This document shows, in pieces, positions 1 through 7,205 of a DNA stretch of 8,745 bases (positions within the stretch are counted from its first letter, which is position 1; the number at the start of each line of letters is the position of its first letter). This DNA is from Chlorobiota bacterium. Lineage in GTDB: Bacteria > Bacteroidota > Bacteroidia > Bacteroidales > JAADGE01. The DNA lies in contig JAADEE010000094.1 in the NCBI GenBank assembly GCA_013153575.1, positions 1-8,745 of the forward strand. Reading direction: 5' to 3'. The notes below the pieces were generated by a model. It worked only from the letters and a program-made list of their open reading frames with translations. It was not told where the DNA came from and ran no database searches. The position numbers were made by a program, and so were the translations under genes.

Positions 1-227
1 TTTTCATTTAATAGCTTTAATGATTTTATTAATTGAATTTTATATTTTAAACTATCAGGAGCTAATTCAGTTAGTCTTTTATATTCTTTATAAGAGGCTG
101 AGTAATCTTTGTTTTTAAACAAATATAAAGCATACTTTTCAGAATTATTTACATCAAAAATATTTTGAGATATAATAATATTTGAAAATAAAATAAATAA
201 AAATATAAAATAAGTTTTCTTAATCAT
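1..227 (-). CDS. Partial secreted TPR-like protein (N-terminal 75 residues; C-terminus beyond the window)
   Basis: An open frame runs leftward from an ATG at 227-225 to the window edge without a stop, so only the N-terminus is visible. It begins with MIKKTYFIFLFILFSN, a lysine-rich start followed by a hydrophobic stretch to about residue 20. This is a likely Sec signal peptide, with possible cleavage near IIS-QN. No lipobox cysteine is visible, so a periplasmic or secreted protein is more likely than a lipoprotein. Residues about 31-75 (EKYALYLFKNKDYSASYKEY, then a segment ending LAPDS) have the A/Y/G-like spacing and terminal LxP of a tetratricopeptide helix pair, followed by another amphipathic helix. 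The start codon shares one base with the rnhA stop (TAATG), suggesting translational coupling. TPR repeats mediate protein contacts, so no specific function can be assigned. The TPR call rests on one repeat and is tentative; the reading frame and export signal are firmer. Confidence 0.72.
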   Translation of the reverse strand, partial: MIKKTYFIFLFILFSNIIISQNIFDVNNSEKYALYLFKNKDYSASYKEYKRLTELAPDSLKYKIQLIKSLKLLNE

Positions 228-709
228 TAAAATAACATATTGTCATTATTGTTTGCATTTTCGTAGCCTTCATCAATTTTTAAGTTGCTTTTTTTAGAAG
301 CTTCAACAGCCAAGGTGTCGCATCTTTCGTTTTCCGGAATATTTGCATGACCTTTTACCCAAATAAATTTTATTTTATGCTTTCTGTAAGAAATTAAAAA
401 TCGTTTCCATAAATCTGAATTTTTTTTCCCTTTATATCCTTTTTTTTCCCAGTTAAAAACCCAACCTTTTTCAACCGAGTCAACTACATATTTTGAGTCC
501 GAATATATAGTTACAAAATTACCTTCATTTTTTAAAGCCTCCAAACCAACAATAACAGCAAGAAGTTCCATTCTGTTATTTGTAGTTAACCTAAAACCTT
601 CCGATAATTCTTTTCTGTATTTTCCTGATATTAAAACAGTTCCGTAGCCACCAGGGCCGGGGTTTCCTCTTGCAGCACCATCGGTGTACATAATTATTTT
701 AGATGCCAT
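227..709 (-). CDS. rnhA: Ribonuclease HI
   Basis: This cytoplasmic endonuclease cleaves the RNA strand of RNA-DNA hybrids, for example R-loops and replication primers, using two divalent metal ions. The 160-residue product has about the usual length for bacterial RNase HI (155 in E. coli). The catalytic set is intact: D10 in MYTDGAARGNPGPGGYG, E48 in NNRMELLAV, D71 in YSDSKYV, H121 in VKGHANIPENERCD, and D131 in the same block. The Trp- and Lys-rich segment at about 83-103 (GWVFNWEKKGYKGKKNSDLW) corresponds to the basic protrusion that grips the hybrid in E. coli-type enzymes. This separates it from the HBD-type and archaeal-like forms that lack the segment. The last about 15 residues form an Asn/acidic tail of no obvious function. 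The ATG at 709 lies about 20 bases after a TACTTTTG promoter element and is the natural start. The downstream exported protein overlaps its stop and is probably cotranscribed. Confidence 0.96.
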   Translation of the reverse strand: MASKIIMYTDGAARGNPGPGGYGTVLISGKYRKELSEGFRLTTNNRMELLAVIVGLEALKNEGNFVTIYSDSKYVVDSVEKGWVFNWEKKGYKGKKNSDLWKRFLISYRKHKIKFIWVKGHANIPENERCDTLAVEASKKSNLKIDEGYENANNNDNMLF

Positions 710-731
710 ATTAAATTTTAATAATTAAAAA

Positions 732-762
732 CAAAAGTAATTTAAAATAGCAATTTAATAAA
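732..762 (-). promoter_or_regulatory. Candidate promoter for rnhA
   Basis: Read leftward, positions 739-732 spell TACTTTTG, a perfect match to the Bacteroidetes -7 consensus TAnnTTTG. With a 19-base spacer, the -33 position (762-759) reads TTTA, three of four matches to TTTG. Transcription would begin about 15-20 bases before the rnhA ATG, a short leader typical of the phylum. The -7 box is convincing and the -33 box weak; in DNA this A/T-rich, chance matches are possible. Confidence 0.5.
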
Positions 763-813
763 TCTTTGTAACATTTAAATTATCTTAAAATAAAATATAG
801 TGATTAATCCCAC

Positions 814-868
814 TTATAAATATGCTTAAAAACACAATAGTTGGCTATGTTTTTGAGCATATTAATAA
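814..868. repeat. Long imperfect inverted repeat in the divergent intergenic region
   Basis: The arm 819-834 (AATATGCTTAAAAACA) is the reverse complement of 848-863 (TGTTTTTGAGCATATT) at 15 of 16 positions; the sixteenth would be a G-U pair in RNA. Inside, TAG (838-840) can pair with CTA (845-847) around a TTGG loop, leaving a CAA bulge. Outside, TTAT (814-817) pairs with ATAA (865-868) after one mismatch. It lies between two divergent genes and has no T-tract on either strand, so it is not an ordinary terminator. It starts about 75 bases before the nqr -33 box. A regulatory palindrome, a small structured RNA, or a remnant of a repeat family are all possible; nothing here decides between them. 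Confidence 0.75.
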
Positions 869-940
869 AGTTTGTAATTTGTTATAGTGCTGAATTATTG
901 ATGTTTACCATTTTAGTTTTTAAAAGATATAATTAGTAAG

Positions 941-971
941 CTTGTTAATTTTGTAAAAAAATGTACTTTTG
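941..971 (+). promoter_or_regulatory. Promoter of the nqrABCDEF operon
   Basis: CTTG at 941-944, then a spacer of exactly 19 bases, then TACTTTTG at 964-971. This matches the Bacteroidetes housekeeping sigma consensus (TTTG at -33, about 19 bases, TAnnTTTG at -7) at every position but one. It predicts a start site near 976-979 and a leader of about 22-25 bases before the nqrA ATG at 1001. No Shine-Dalgarno sequence is visible in that leader. It is the only strong promoter-like element found before nqrA and probably drives all six genes. Confidence 0.72.
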
Positions 972-1000
972 AGCAAAATTTAAATATACATGTTGATATT

Positions 1001-2356
1001 ATGTCAAAAGTTATAAAAATTAAAAGAGGTTTAGATATAAAATTAGTAGGTTCTGCACAAAAAGAACTTACTGAATTGCCAAAATCTAAATTTTACGCAA
1101 TTAAACCAAGTGATTTTCCCGGTGTAACTCCAAAAGTAATAACTAAGGTAGGAGAAGAAGTAAAAGCTGGAACTCCTTTGTTTTATGACAAATATAATCC
1201 TGAAGTTATGTTTACTTCACCGGTAAGTGGTAAACTTTCTGAAATTGTAAGAGGAGAAAGAAGACGTATTTTAGAATTTGTTGTAGAAACAAATGATAAA
1301 GATGAATATGAAACTTTTAAACAAGCAGACCCTAAGGGTTTAAGCAGAGAAGAAATAAAAGAAAATATTCTTAAAAGTGGAGCTTGGGCATTTATACGTC
1401 AAAGACCTTTTGCTATAATTGCAAAACCATCAGAAACCCCACGTGATATTTTTATAACATCTTTTGATTCAGCACCTTTAGCTGCAAATATTGATTTTGT
1501 TGTAAAAGATGATTTTGATGCTTTCCAAACAGGCGTAGATGCATTAGTAAAACTTACTGACGGTAAAGTTTATCTTGGAATTAAAGCAGAAGAACTTACA
1601 ACACCTTTTAAGAATACAAAAAATGTAGAAATTACAGAATTTAAAGGTCCACATCCTGCCGGAAACGTTGGAATTCAAATTAATAAAGTAAAACCTGTAA
1701 ATAAAGGTGAAGTTGTTTGGACACTTAGTGCTGCAGATGTTATAATAATAGGAAGACTTTTTAAAACAGGCAAATTTGATGCAAAACGAATTATTGCGCT
1801 TGCAGGTTCAGAAGTTAAAAATCCTCAATATTATCAAGCATTATTAGGAGCACCAATTGCTGATTTTGTAAAAGATAATTTAAAAACTACAGATGGAGAT
1901 ATTCGCATAATATCAGGAAATGTTTTAACAGGTGAAAAAGTTTCAGAAAAAGACTATTTAGGATTTTATGAAAATGTAATAACTGTAATTCCTGAAGGCA
2001 ATAAACCTGAATTTATGGGATGGGCAAAACTCGGACGCGATAAATTTAGTATTTCAAGAACATTCTTTTCTTGGCTTAACCCAAATAAAGAAAGAGTTAT
2101 TGATACAAAACTTCATGGAGGAGAAAGAGCATATATTGTAACAGGCGAAATGGAAAAAGTTTTTCCAATGGATATTTTCCCAATGCAATTATTAAAAGCA
2201 ATTCATATAAAAGACCTAGACCTTATGGAAGAACTTGGAATTTATGAAATTGCAGAAGAAGATTTTGCACTTTGTGAAGTTATAAATACTTCAAAAATTG
2301 AAATTCAAAAAAATATAAGAGAAGGCTTTGAATTTGCTATTAAAGAATTAGGATAA
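1001..2356 (+). CDS. nqrA: Na+-translocating NADH:quinone oxidoreductase subunit A
   Basis: NqrA is the peripheral, cytoplasmic-side subunit of Na+-NQR, has no transmembrane helix, and is implicated in quinone binding. The 451 residues match the usual family length of about 445-450. The N-terminal part (about 39-95) is the biotinyl/lipoyl-like fold, with FPGVTPKV, VGEEVKAGTPLF and FTSPVSGKLSEIVRGERR. Further family landmarks are RQRPF (133-137), GPHPAGNVG (216-224), the SLBB-like region around 260-330, and the C-terminal PMDIFPMQLLKAI (389-401), followed by a block ending ALCEV near residue 426. These distinguish it from RnfC, which would carry 4Fe-4S ferredoxin motifs; none are present. The ATG at 1001 gives the conserved start MSKVIKIKRGLDIKL and sits about 30 bases after the promoter -7 box. 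It is the first gene of the operon, with 52 bases before nqrB. Nothing is truncated or missing. Confidence 0.97.
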   Translation: MSKVIKIKRGLDIKLVGSAQKELTELPKSKFYAIKPSDFPGVTPKVITKVGEEVKAGTPLFYDKYNPEVMFTSPVSGKLSEIVRGERRRILEFVVETNDKDEYETFKQADPKGLSREEIKENILKSGAWAFIRQRPFAIIAKPSETPRDIFITSFDSAPLAANIDFVVKDDFDAFQTGVDALVKLTDGKVYLGIKAEELTTPFKNTKNVEITEFKGPHPAGNVGIQINKVKPVNKGEVVWTLSAADVIIIGRLFKTGKFDAKRIIALAGSEVKNPQYYQALLGAPIADFVKDNLKTTDGDIRIISGNVLTGEKVSEKDYLGFYENVITVIPEGNKPEFMGWAKLGRDKFSISRTFFSWLNPNKERVIDTKLHGGERAYIVTGEMEKVFPMDIFPMQLLKAIHIKDLDLMEELGIYEIAEEDFALCEVINTSKIEIQKNIREGFEFAIKELG

Positions 2357-2408
2357 CACTTCTTTTTAGTTAAAGCTAATAATTTTAAAATTTATATCAT
2401 AATTACTT

Positions 2409-3599
2409 ATGAAAGGTTTACTTAAATATATTGAAAAAATAAAACCTAACTTTGAAAAAGGAGGCAAACATGAAAAGTGGGGACCAATCTTTGAAAGTTT
2501 TGAAACATTTCTATTTGTGCCGGGACACACAGCACCAAAAAAAGGAGCACATATCCGCGATGCAATGGATACAAAAAGATTAATGAGTATTGTTGTAATA
2601 GCATTAATCCCTGCATTACTTTTTGGAATGTGGAATGTTGGGTATCAGCATTTTATGTCAATAGGAAAAGAAATGTGTTTTATTAAAACTTTTGGATACG
2701 GGTTCCTAAAAGTATTACCAATAATTATTGTATCCTATGTAGCAGGATTAGGAACCGAATTCATTTTTGTTCACATAAAACAAAAAGAAATTGAAGAAGG
2801 TTTTCTTGTTTCAGGAATGTTAATACCATTAATTATACCCGTTGATACTCCACTTTGGATGGTTGCAGTAGCAACAATTTTTGCAGTTATTATAGGAAAA
2901 GAAGTTTTTGGAGGAACAGGAATGAATATTGTAAACCCTGCACTTCTTGCAAGAGCATTCTTATTTTTTGCATACCCATCAAAAATGTCCGGAGATAAAG
3001 TTTGGATTGCCGGTCTGTCAGAAGGACAAAACGTTGTTGATGGATTTTCAGGAGCAACACCACTTGGACAAGCTGTTGAAAATGGATCTAAAATTGTTGA
3101 CGGCTTAGGACACCAATTATCAACCTTTGATTACTTTATGGGGTGGATACCGGGCTCAATAGGAGAAACATCAACTTTAATGATTTTATTAGGAGCAATA
3201 TTATTACTTTATACAGGAGTTGCAAGTTGGAAAATTATGCTTTCTGCATTTACAGGAGGTGCTATTATGGGAATAATTTTAAATATTTTTGCAACAGATA
3301 CAAATCTTGCAATGTCAATCCCATTTTATGATCACTTGTTACTTGGAGGTTTTGCTTTCGGAATGGTATTTATGGCAACCGACCCTGTAACTGCTGCACA
3401 AACAGAAAAAGGAAAATGGATTTATGGTTTCCTTGCAGGTTTCATAGCAATACTTGTAAGAGTACTTAATCCTGCATACCCGGAAGGAGTTATGATGGCA
3501 ATTTTATTAATGAATGTTATGGCACCATTAATCGACCATTATGTTGTTAGAGGAAATGTAAAAAGAAGATTAAAACGTATTAAAGTTGCAAATAATTAA
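2409..3599 (+). CDS. nqrB: Na+-translocating NADH:quinone oxidoreductase subunit B
   Basis: NqrB is the large integral membrane subunit. In the family it carries covalent FMN and riboflavin and is central to Na+ transport and quinone reduction. The 396-residue length is in the family range. The soluble N-terminus (1-55, including FVPGHTAPKKGAHIRDAMD) is typical. About ten hydrophobic segments follow, roughly at 58-76, 98-118, 131-146, 150-167, 174-190, 255-270, 276-294, 308-325, 338-355 and 360-378. The FMN attachment motif DGFSGATPLGQA is intact, with T217 as the predicted phosphoester-linked threonine (T236 in Vibrio cholerae). GKEVFGGTGMNIVNPALLAR (163-182) and FMATDPVTAA (321-330) are conserved blocks shared with RnfD. 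The long N-terminal region and the neighbouring NqrA and NqrF favour NqrB over RnfD. It starts 52 bases after nqrA and ends 36 before nqrC, with no Shine-Dalgarno sequence. Confidence 0.97.
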   Translation: MKGLLKYIEKIKPNFEKGGKHEKWGPIFESFETFLFVPGHTAPKKGAHIRDAMDTKRLMSIVVIALIPALLFGMWNVGYQHFMSIGKEMCFIKTFGYGFLKVLPIIIVSYVAGLGTEFIFVHIKQKEIEEGFLVSGMLIPLIIPVDTPLWMVAVATIFAVIIGKEVFGGTGMNIVNPALLARAFLFFAYPSKMSGDKVWIAGLSEGQNVVDGFSGATPLGQAVENGSKIVDGLGHQLSTFDYFMGWIPGSIGETSTLMILLGAILLLYTGVASWKIMLSAFTGGAIMGIILNIFATDTNLAMSIPFYDHLLLGGFAFGMVFMATDPVTAAQTEKGKWIYGFLAGFIAILVRVLNPAYPEGVMMAILLMNVMAPLIDHYVVRGNVKRRLKRIKVANN

Positions 3600-3635
3600 A
3601 CTTTAAGGTTTTCAATAATTTTTAATTTAACGAAA

Positions 3636-4358
3636 ATGAAAATAGATACAAACAGCAATATATACACATTTATATATGCATCAGTAATGGTTATTTTAGT
3701 TGCAGCAGTATTAGCATTTACAGCAATTAAACTTCAACCTTTGCAAGAAAAAAATATTAGAGTTGAAAAAATGCAGAATATACTTCAATCTGTTGGAATA
3801 GAATCAACAGTTGAAAATGCAGAAACTTTATATAACAAATACATTACAAAACAAATTGTTGTAAACTATAAAGGTGAAGAAATAGAAGGAGATGCATTTA
3901 AAACAAATCTTTCTGCACAATACAAAGCAAAAAAAGAAGATAAAGTTTTACCTGTGTTTTTTGTAAAATTAGATGATGGTAAAGAATTAGAAGTAATTCC
4001 TTTAACAGGAAAAGGACTTTGGGGACCAATTTGGGGTTATGTAGCTTTGGAAAATGATTTTAATACAATTTACGGAGCAGTTTTCGACCACAAAGGAGAA
4101 ACTCCCGGACTTGGAGCAGAAATAAATAAAAGTTGGTTTGAAGAACCTTTTAAGGGAAAAACTTTATTTGAAGGAGATGACTTTGTATCAATAACAATGT
4201 ATAAAGGCGGAAAAGGAGCTGCAAAACTTGCAGGAGATACAAAACATGGTTGCGATGCAATTTCAGGAGGAACAATAACAAGTAAAGGACTAGAAAGAAT
4301 GTTTAAAGAAGAATGGCTTTATAATTATGAAGCATTCTTAAGAAAAAATAAAAAATAG
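3636..4358 (+). CDS. nqrC: Na+-translocating NADH:quinone oxidoreductase subunit C
   Basis: NqrC is anchored by one N-terminal helix (about 11-31) and exposes an FMN-binding domain on the periplasmic side, passing electrons toward NqrB. The 240 residues are slightly fewer than V. cholerae NqrC (257). Family landmarks are PLTGKGLWGPIWGYVAL (122-138), HKGETPGLGAEI (152-163) and the C-terminal flavinylation motif. That motif here reads CDAISGGTITSKGL (206-219), with T213 as the predicted FMN-phosphoester threonine. The alanine before the threonine in the usual SGAT is glycine (G212, codon GGA), a single-base difference from GCA. Whether this is usual for the lineage cannot be judged from this window. 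The attachment would need ApbE, which is not encoded here. No other defect is visible, so the subunit is probably functional. The gene sits 36 bases after nqrB and 36 before nqrD. Confidence 0.96.
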   Translation: MKIDTNSNIYTFIYASVMVILVAAVLAFTAIKLQPLQEKNIRVEKMQNILQSVGIESTVENAETLYNKYITKQIVVNYKGEEIEGDAFKTNLSAQYKAKKEDKVLPVFFVKLDDGKELEVIPLTGKGLWGPIWGYVALENDFNTIYGAVFDHKGETPGLGAEINKSWFEEPFKGKTLFEGDDFVSITMYKGGKGAAKLAGDTKHGCDAISGGTITSKGLERMFKEEWLYNYEAFLRKNKK

Positions 4359-4394
4359 AAGATAAATTTCAAAAAAAAGAAAATCTAAAATAAG

Positions 4395-5030
4395 ATGAGT
4401 AAGAATTCAAAATTATTAACAGGACCAATAAACTTAAATAATCCAATTACGGTTCAAGTATTAGGAATTTGTTCAGCTCTTGCGGTTACTGTAAAATTAG
4501 AACCTGCAATTGTAATGTCAATTTCTGTAACAGCAGTTCTTGCACTTGCAAATGTAATTGTTTCATTATTAAGAAATACAATACCTTCAAGAATAAGAAT
4601 TATTGTGCAACTTGTAATTGTTGCAGCCCTTGTAATTCTTGTTGACCAAATTTTGAAAGCATATCTTTATGATGTAAGCAAACAACTTTCAGTATTTGTA
4701 GGATTAATTATTACTAACTGTATAATAATGGGTAGGTTAGAAGCATTTGCATTAGGAAATAAACCATATGAATCTTTTCTTGACGGAATAGGAAACGGTG
4801 CAGGTTATGCAATGATTCTTATTATAATTTCAGCGGTTAGAGAGCTTTTAGGAGCCGGAACATTAACATTACCCGGTTTAGGAGAATTAAGAATTATCCC
4901 TCAAAGTTTTTATGATTTCGGATACCAAAACAATGGACTTATGATTTTGCCTCCAATGGCACTTATTGTAGTAGGAATAATTATTTGGGTTCAAAGATTA
5001 AAGACAAGAGAACTTATTGAAGAAGCATAA
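4395..5030 (+). CDS. nqrD: Na+-translocating NADH:quinone oxidoreductase subunit D
   Basis: NqrD is a small integral membrane subunit with about six helices, homologous to NqrE and arranged with it in inverted topology. The pair holds an intramembrane [2Fe-2S] cluster between NqrF and the FMN of NqrC. The 211 residues match the family. Both cluster cysteines are present: C26 in LGICSALAV and C109 in the diagnostic [17 protein letters not shown], matching V. cholerae C29 and C112 with identical spacing. Other conserved blocks are [13 protein letters not shown] (61-73), the [12 protein letters not shown] segment (127-138) and [11 protein letters not shown] (146-156). RnfE is the nearest alternative; the neighbouring NqrA, NqrC and NqrF identify this one as NqrD. 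It begins 36 bases after nqrC with an A-rich leader and no Shine-Dalgarno sequence. Confidence 0.97.
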   Translation: MSKNSKLLTGPINLNNPITVQVLGICSALAVTVKLEPAIVMSISVTAVLALANVIVSLLRNTIPSRIRIIVQLVIVAALVILVDQILKAYLYDVSKQLSVFVGLIITNCIIMGRLEAFALGNKPYESFLDGIGNGAGYAMILIIISAVRELLGAGTLTLPGLGELRIIPQSFYDFGYQNNGLMILPPMALIVVGIIIWVQRLKTRELIEEA

Positions 5031-5078
5031 AAGTTATTACACATTAAATTAGAATTAAAAAATTAAAACTTAAATAAA

Positions 5079-5699
5079 ATGCAAGACTTATTAAATTTAT
5101 TTGTACGGTCTATTTTTGTAGAAAATATGGTATTTGCCTTTTTCTTAGGCATGTGTTCATATTTAGCAGTTTCAAAAACAGTAAATACAGCAATGGGCTT
5201 AGGAATAGCAGTAACATTTGTATTAGTTATTACAATACCTGTTGATTGGGCTTTAAATGAATACGTATTAAAAAAAGGAGCATTAGAATGGCTACTTGGA
5301 GAACAAGCTGCTGATGTTGATTTAAGTTTTTTAAGTTTCATAATGTTTATTGCTGTAATTGCATCAATGGTTCAACTTGTTGAGATGATAGTTGAAAAAT
5401 TTGCACCTGCATTATATTCGCAACTTGGAATTTTCTTACCATTAATTGCAGTTAACTGTGCAATTTTAGGAGGTTCATTATTTATGCAAGAAAGAGAATT
5501 AGCAAGTATAGGAGAAGCTACTGTTTACGGGCTTGGATCAGGAATAGGTTGGTTACTTGCAATTATAGGAATTGCTGCAATACGCGAAAAAATAAGATAT
5601 TCAAACGTTCCTGCACCATTAAGAGGGCTTGGAATTACTTTTATTGCAACAGGAATAATGGGAATTGCTTTTATGACTTTTATGGGAATAAAACTTTAA
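5079..5699 (+). CDS. nqrE: Na+-translocating NADH:quinone oxidoreductase subunit E
   Basis: NqrE is the partner of NqrD in the membrane, again with about six helices, and supplies the other two cysteines of the shared [2Fe-2S] cluster. Both are present: C26 in FFLGMCSYLAVSK and C127 in LIAVNCAILGGSLF. The start MQDLLNLFVRSIFVENMVFA and the end of the protein (IREKIRYSNVPAPLRGLG, then a final helix) are characteristic of NqrE rather than RnfA. At 206 residues it is about eight longer than V. cholerae NqrE (198). The second cysteine is about seven positions later than C120 there, and the extra residues seem to lie in the loop around 62-80 (KKGALEWLLGEQAADVD). Such loop variation is ordinary. 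The gene lies 48 bases after nqrD and 70 before nqrF, the widest gap in the operon. I see no promoter or terminator in that gap. Confidence 0.97.
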   Translation: MQDLLNLFVRSIFVENMVFAFFLGMCSYLAVSKTVNTAMGLGIAVTFVLVITIPVDWALNEYVLKKGALEWLLGEQAADVDLSFLSFIMFIAVIASMVQLVEMIVEKFAPALYSQLGIFLPLIAVNCAILGGSLFMQERELASIGEATVYGLGSGIGWLLAIIGIAAIREKIRYSNVPAPLRGLGITFIATGIMGIAFMTFMGIKL

Positions 5700-5769
5700 A
5701 AATAAATTTACCTGTTGTATTTATCAACCTAAAAAATAGTCAATAATAAATTATAAATATTCAATTGAG

Positions 5770-7035
5770 ATGATATTACTTCAAGCATCAATGTCAAGTG
5801 TTTTAACAATTAGTATAATTGCATTCTTATTAATAATACTATTGTTAGTTGCTATCCTACTTTTTGCTAAAGCAAAATTATTACCCGGAGGCAGTGTTAA
5901 ACTAAATATTAATGATGACCCAGAACATCAATATGAAGTTCCTGCCGGAGGAACATTATTAAGTACACTTCAAAATCAAAAAATATTATTGCCATCAGCT
6001 TGTGGTGGTGGCGGTACTTGTGGTATGTGCGAATGTGAAGTGCCTGAAGGTGGTGGTGAAATACTACCTACAGAAAAACCATTCTTTACAAGAAAAGAAA
6101 TAAAAGAAAATAAACGTCTTGCTTGTCAAGTTAAAGTTAAAGAAGACATAAAAGTTGAAATTCCTAAAGAAATAATGGGTATTAAAAAATGGGAATGTGA
6201 AGTTATTTCTAACAGAAATGTTGCAACTTTTATAAAAGAGTTTATTGTTAAATTACCGGAAGGAGAAACTTTAGATTTCCGTTCAGGAGGTTATATACAA
6301 ATTGATGTTCCTAAAATTACGGTTAATTTTAAAGATTTTGATATTGAAGAAGAATATCACGAAGATTGGGATAAATATAATATGTGGGATTTAAAAATGG
6401 TAAATCCTGAAGAAACCTACAGAGCATATTCAATGGCTAATCATCCTGCCGAAGGAAATATTGTAATGTTAAATATTCGTATTGCAACTCCACCTTGGGA
6501 TAGAGAAAAAGGTGCATTTATGGATGTAAATCCGGGAATTTGTTCTTCTTATATTTTTTCAAGAAAACCCGGTGATAAGGTTATGATTTCTGGTCCTTAC
6601 GGAGAATTTTTTATTAAAGATACCGATAATGAAATGATGTTCATTGGAGGAGGAGCAGGAATGGCTCCTATGCGTTCTCATATTTTTGATCAGTTTCAAA
6701 CTAAAAAAACTAAACGTAAAGCAACTTTCTGGTATGGAGCTCGTTCATTAAGAGAAGTTTTCTATCAAGAAGATTTTGATAAAATTGCAGCTGAAAATGA
6801 TAATTTCGAATGGCATCTTGCACTTTCAGAACCATTACCAGAGGATAATTGGACAGGACCTACAGGATTTATTCATCAAGTTATTTTCGATGAGTATTTG
6901 AAAGACCATGAAGAACCTGAAGAAATTGAATACTACCTATGTGGGCCACCAATGATGAATGCAGCAGTTGAAAAAATGTTGTATGATTTAGGAGTTCCAA
7001 AAGAAAATATTATGTTTGATGATTTTGGAGCATAG
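5770..7035 (+). CDS. nqrF: Na+-translocating NADH:quinone oxidoreductase subunit F (NADH dehydrogenase/flavin subunit)
   Basis: NqrF is the electron entry point: it oxidises NADH on the cytoplasmic side through FAD and a ferredoxin-type [2Fe-2S] cluster. Domains in order are one N-terminal anchor helix (about 10-33), a plant-type ferredoxin domain (about 42-132), then a ferredoxin-NADP reductase-like FAD and NADH module. Cluster ligands are C78, C84, C87 ([15 protein letters not shown]) and C119 (RLACQV), with the same spacing as V. cholerae C70, C76, C79 and C111. FAD contacts are RAYSMAN (218-224), and GICSSYIF (256-263) is also conserved. The NADH-binding glycine-rich loop is [11 protein letters not shown] (293-303), with CGPPMM (391-396) and a C-terminal FDDFGA. 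The 421 residues compare with 408 in V. cholerae. A second ATG at 5791 (residue 8) aligns better with the Vibrio N-terminus, so the start is uncertain by seven codons. It is the last operon gene, followed by a terminator. Confidence 0.97.
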   Translation: MILLQASMSSVLTISIIAFLLIILLLVAILLFAKAKLLPGGSVKLNINDDPEHQYEVPAGGTLLSTLQNQKILLPSACGGGGTCGMCECEVPEGGGEILPTEKPFFTRKEIKENKRLACQVKVKEDIKVEIPKEIMGIKKWECEVISNRNVATFIKEFIVKLPEGETLDFRSGGYIQIDVPKITVNFKDFDIEEEYHEDWDKYNMWDLKMVNPEETYRAYSMANHPAEGNIVMLNIRIATPPWDREKGAFMDVNPGICSSYIFSRKPGDKVMISGPYGEFFIKDTDNEMMFIGGGAGMAPMRSHIFDQFQTKKTKRKATFWYGARSLREVFYQEDFDKIAAENDNFEWHLALSEPLPEDNWTGPTGFIHQVIFDEYLKDHEEPEEIEYYLCGPPMMNAAVEKMLYDLGVPKENIMFDDFGA

Positions 7036-7060
7036 ATTATAAAAATATAACTTTTTAATG

Positions 7061-7109
7061 ATAGCTTATTTGCAAAAATATATTGTAAATAAGCTATTTT
7101 ACTTTTACT
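7061..7109 (+). terminator. Rho-independent-like terminator after nqrF
   Basis: Arms 7061-7075 (ATAGCTTATTTGCAA) and 7083-7097 (TTGTAAATAAGCTAT) pair along all 15 positions, one of them a G-U pair, around a 7-base loop (AAATATA). The strand continues TTTTACTTTTACT, a broken T-tract. It begins 25 bases after the nqrF stop, so it most likely ends the nqr operon transcript. The stem is A/T-rich, unlike the classic GC-rich form, which is expected in this genome. The opposite strand lacks a matching T-tract, so the structure reads mainly rightward. Confidence 0.8.
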
Positions 7110-7205
7110 ATTATAATTTCAATATAAAATTTATGCATTATTATATTTTGGGGATAAATATTGTATCTAACTTTCGCCATTAATTATCAATTGCATTTTT
7201 TTTAG

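Noticed and set aside
761..770. AATCTTTG on the plus strand as a second promoter toward nqrA
   Set aside because: The first base of TAnnTTTG is wrong and no TTTG-like -33 box stands 19 bases upstream. The element at 941-971 is much better.
3143..3331. 62-codon open frame inside nqrB in another frame
   Set aside because: It is fully contained in a well-conserved gene and has an unnatural composition rich in Asn, Arg and Cys. It has no start context or family resemblance.
5063..5341. 92-codon minus-strand frame opposite nqrE
   Set aside because: It is antisense to a conserved membrane protein gene, has a Ser/Lys/Thr-rich composition typical of a shadow frame, and has no promoter element.
5710..5730. 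Small hairpin GTTG...CAAC in the nqrE-nqrF gap
   Set aside because: It has only four base pairs with a 7-base A/T loop and no T-tract. That is expected by chance and not strong enough to call a terminator or processing site.
5549..5746. 65-codon frame overlapping the end of nqrE and the gap before nqrF
   Set aside because: Most of it is the nqrE coding region read out of frame and rich in Cys and Asn. The short extension into the gap has no recognisable feature.
1001..7035. Possible RNF complex (RnfABCDGE) rather than Na+-NQR
   Set aside because: Subunits B, D and E have Rnf homologues. However, the first gene is NqrA without the 4Fe-4S motifs of RnfC, there is no RnfB ferredoxin, and the last gene is the NADH-oxidising NqrF.
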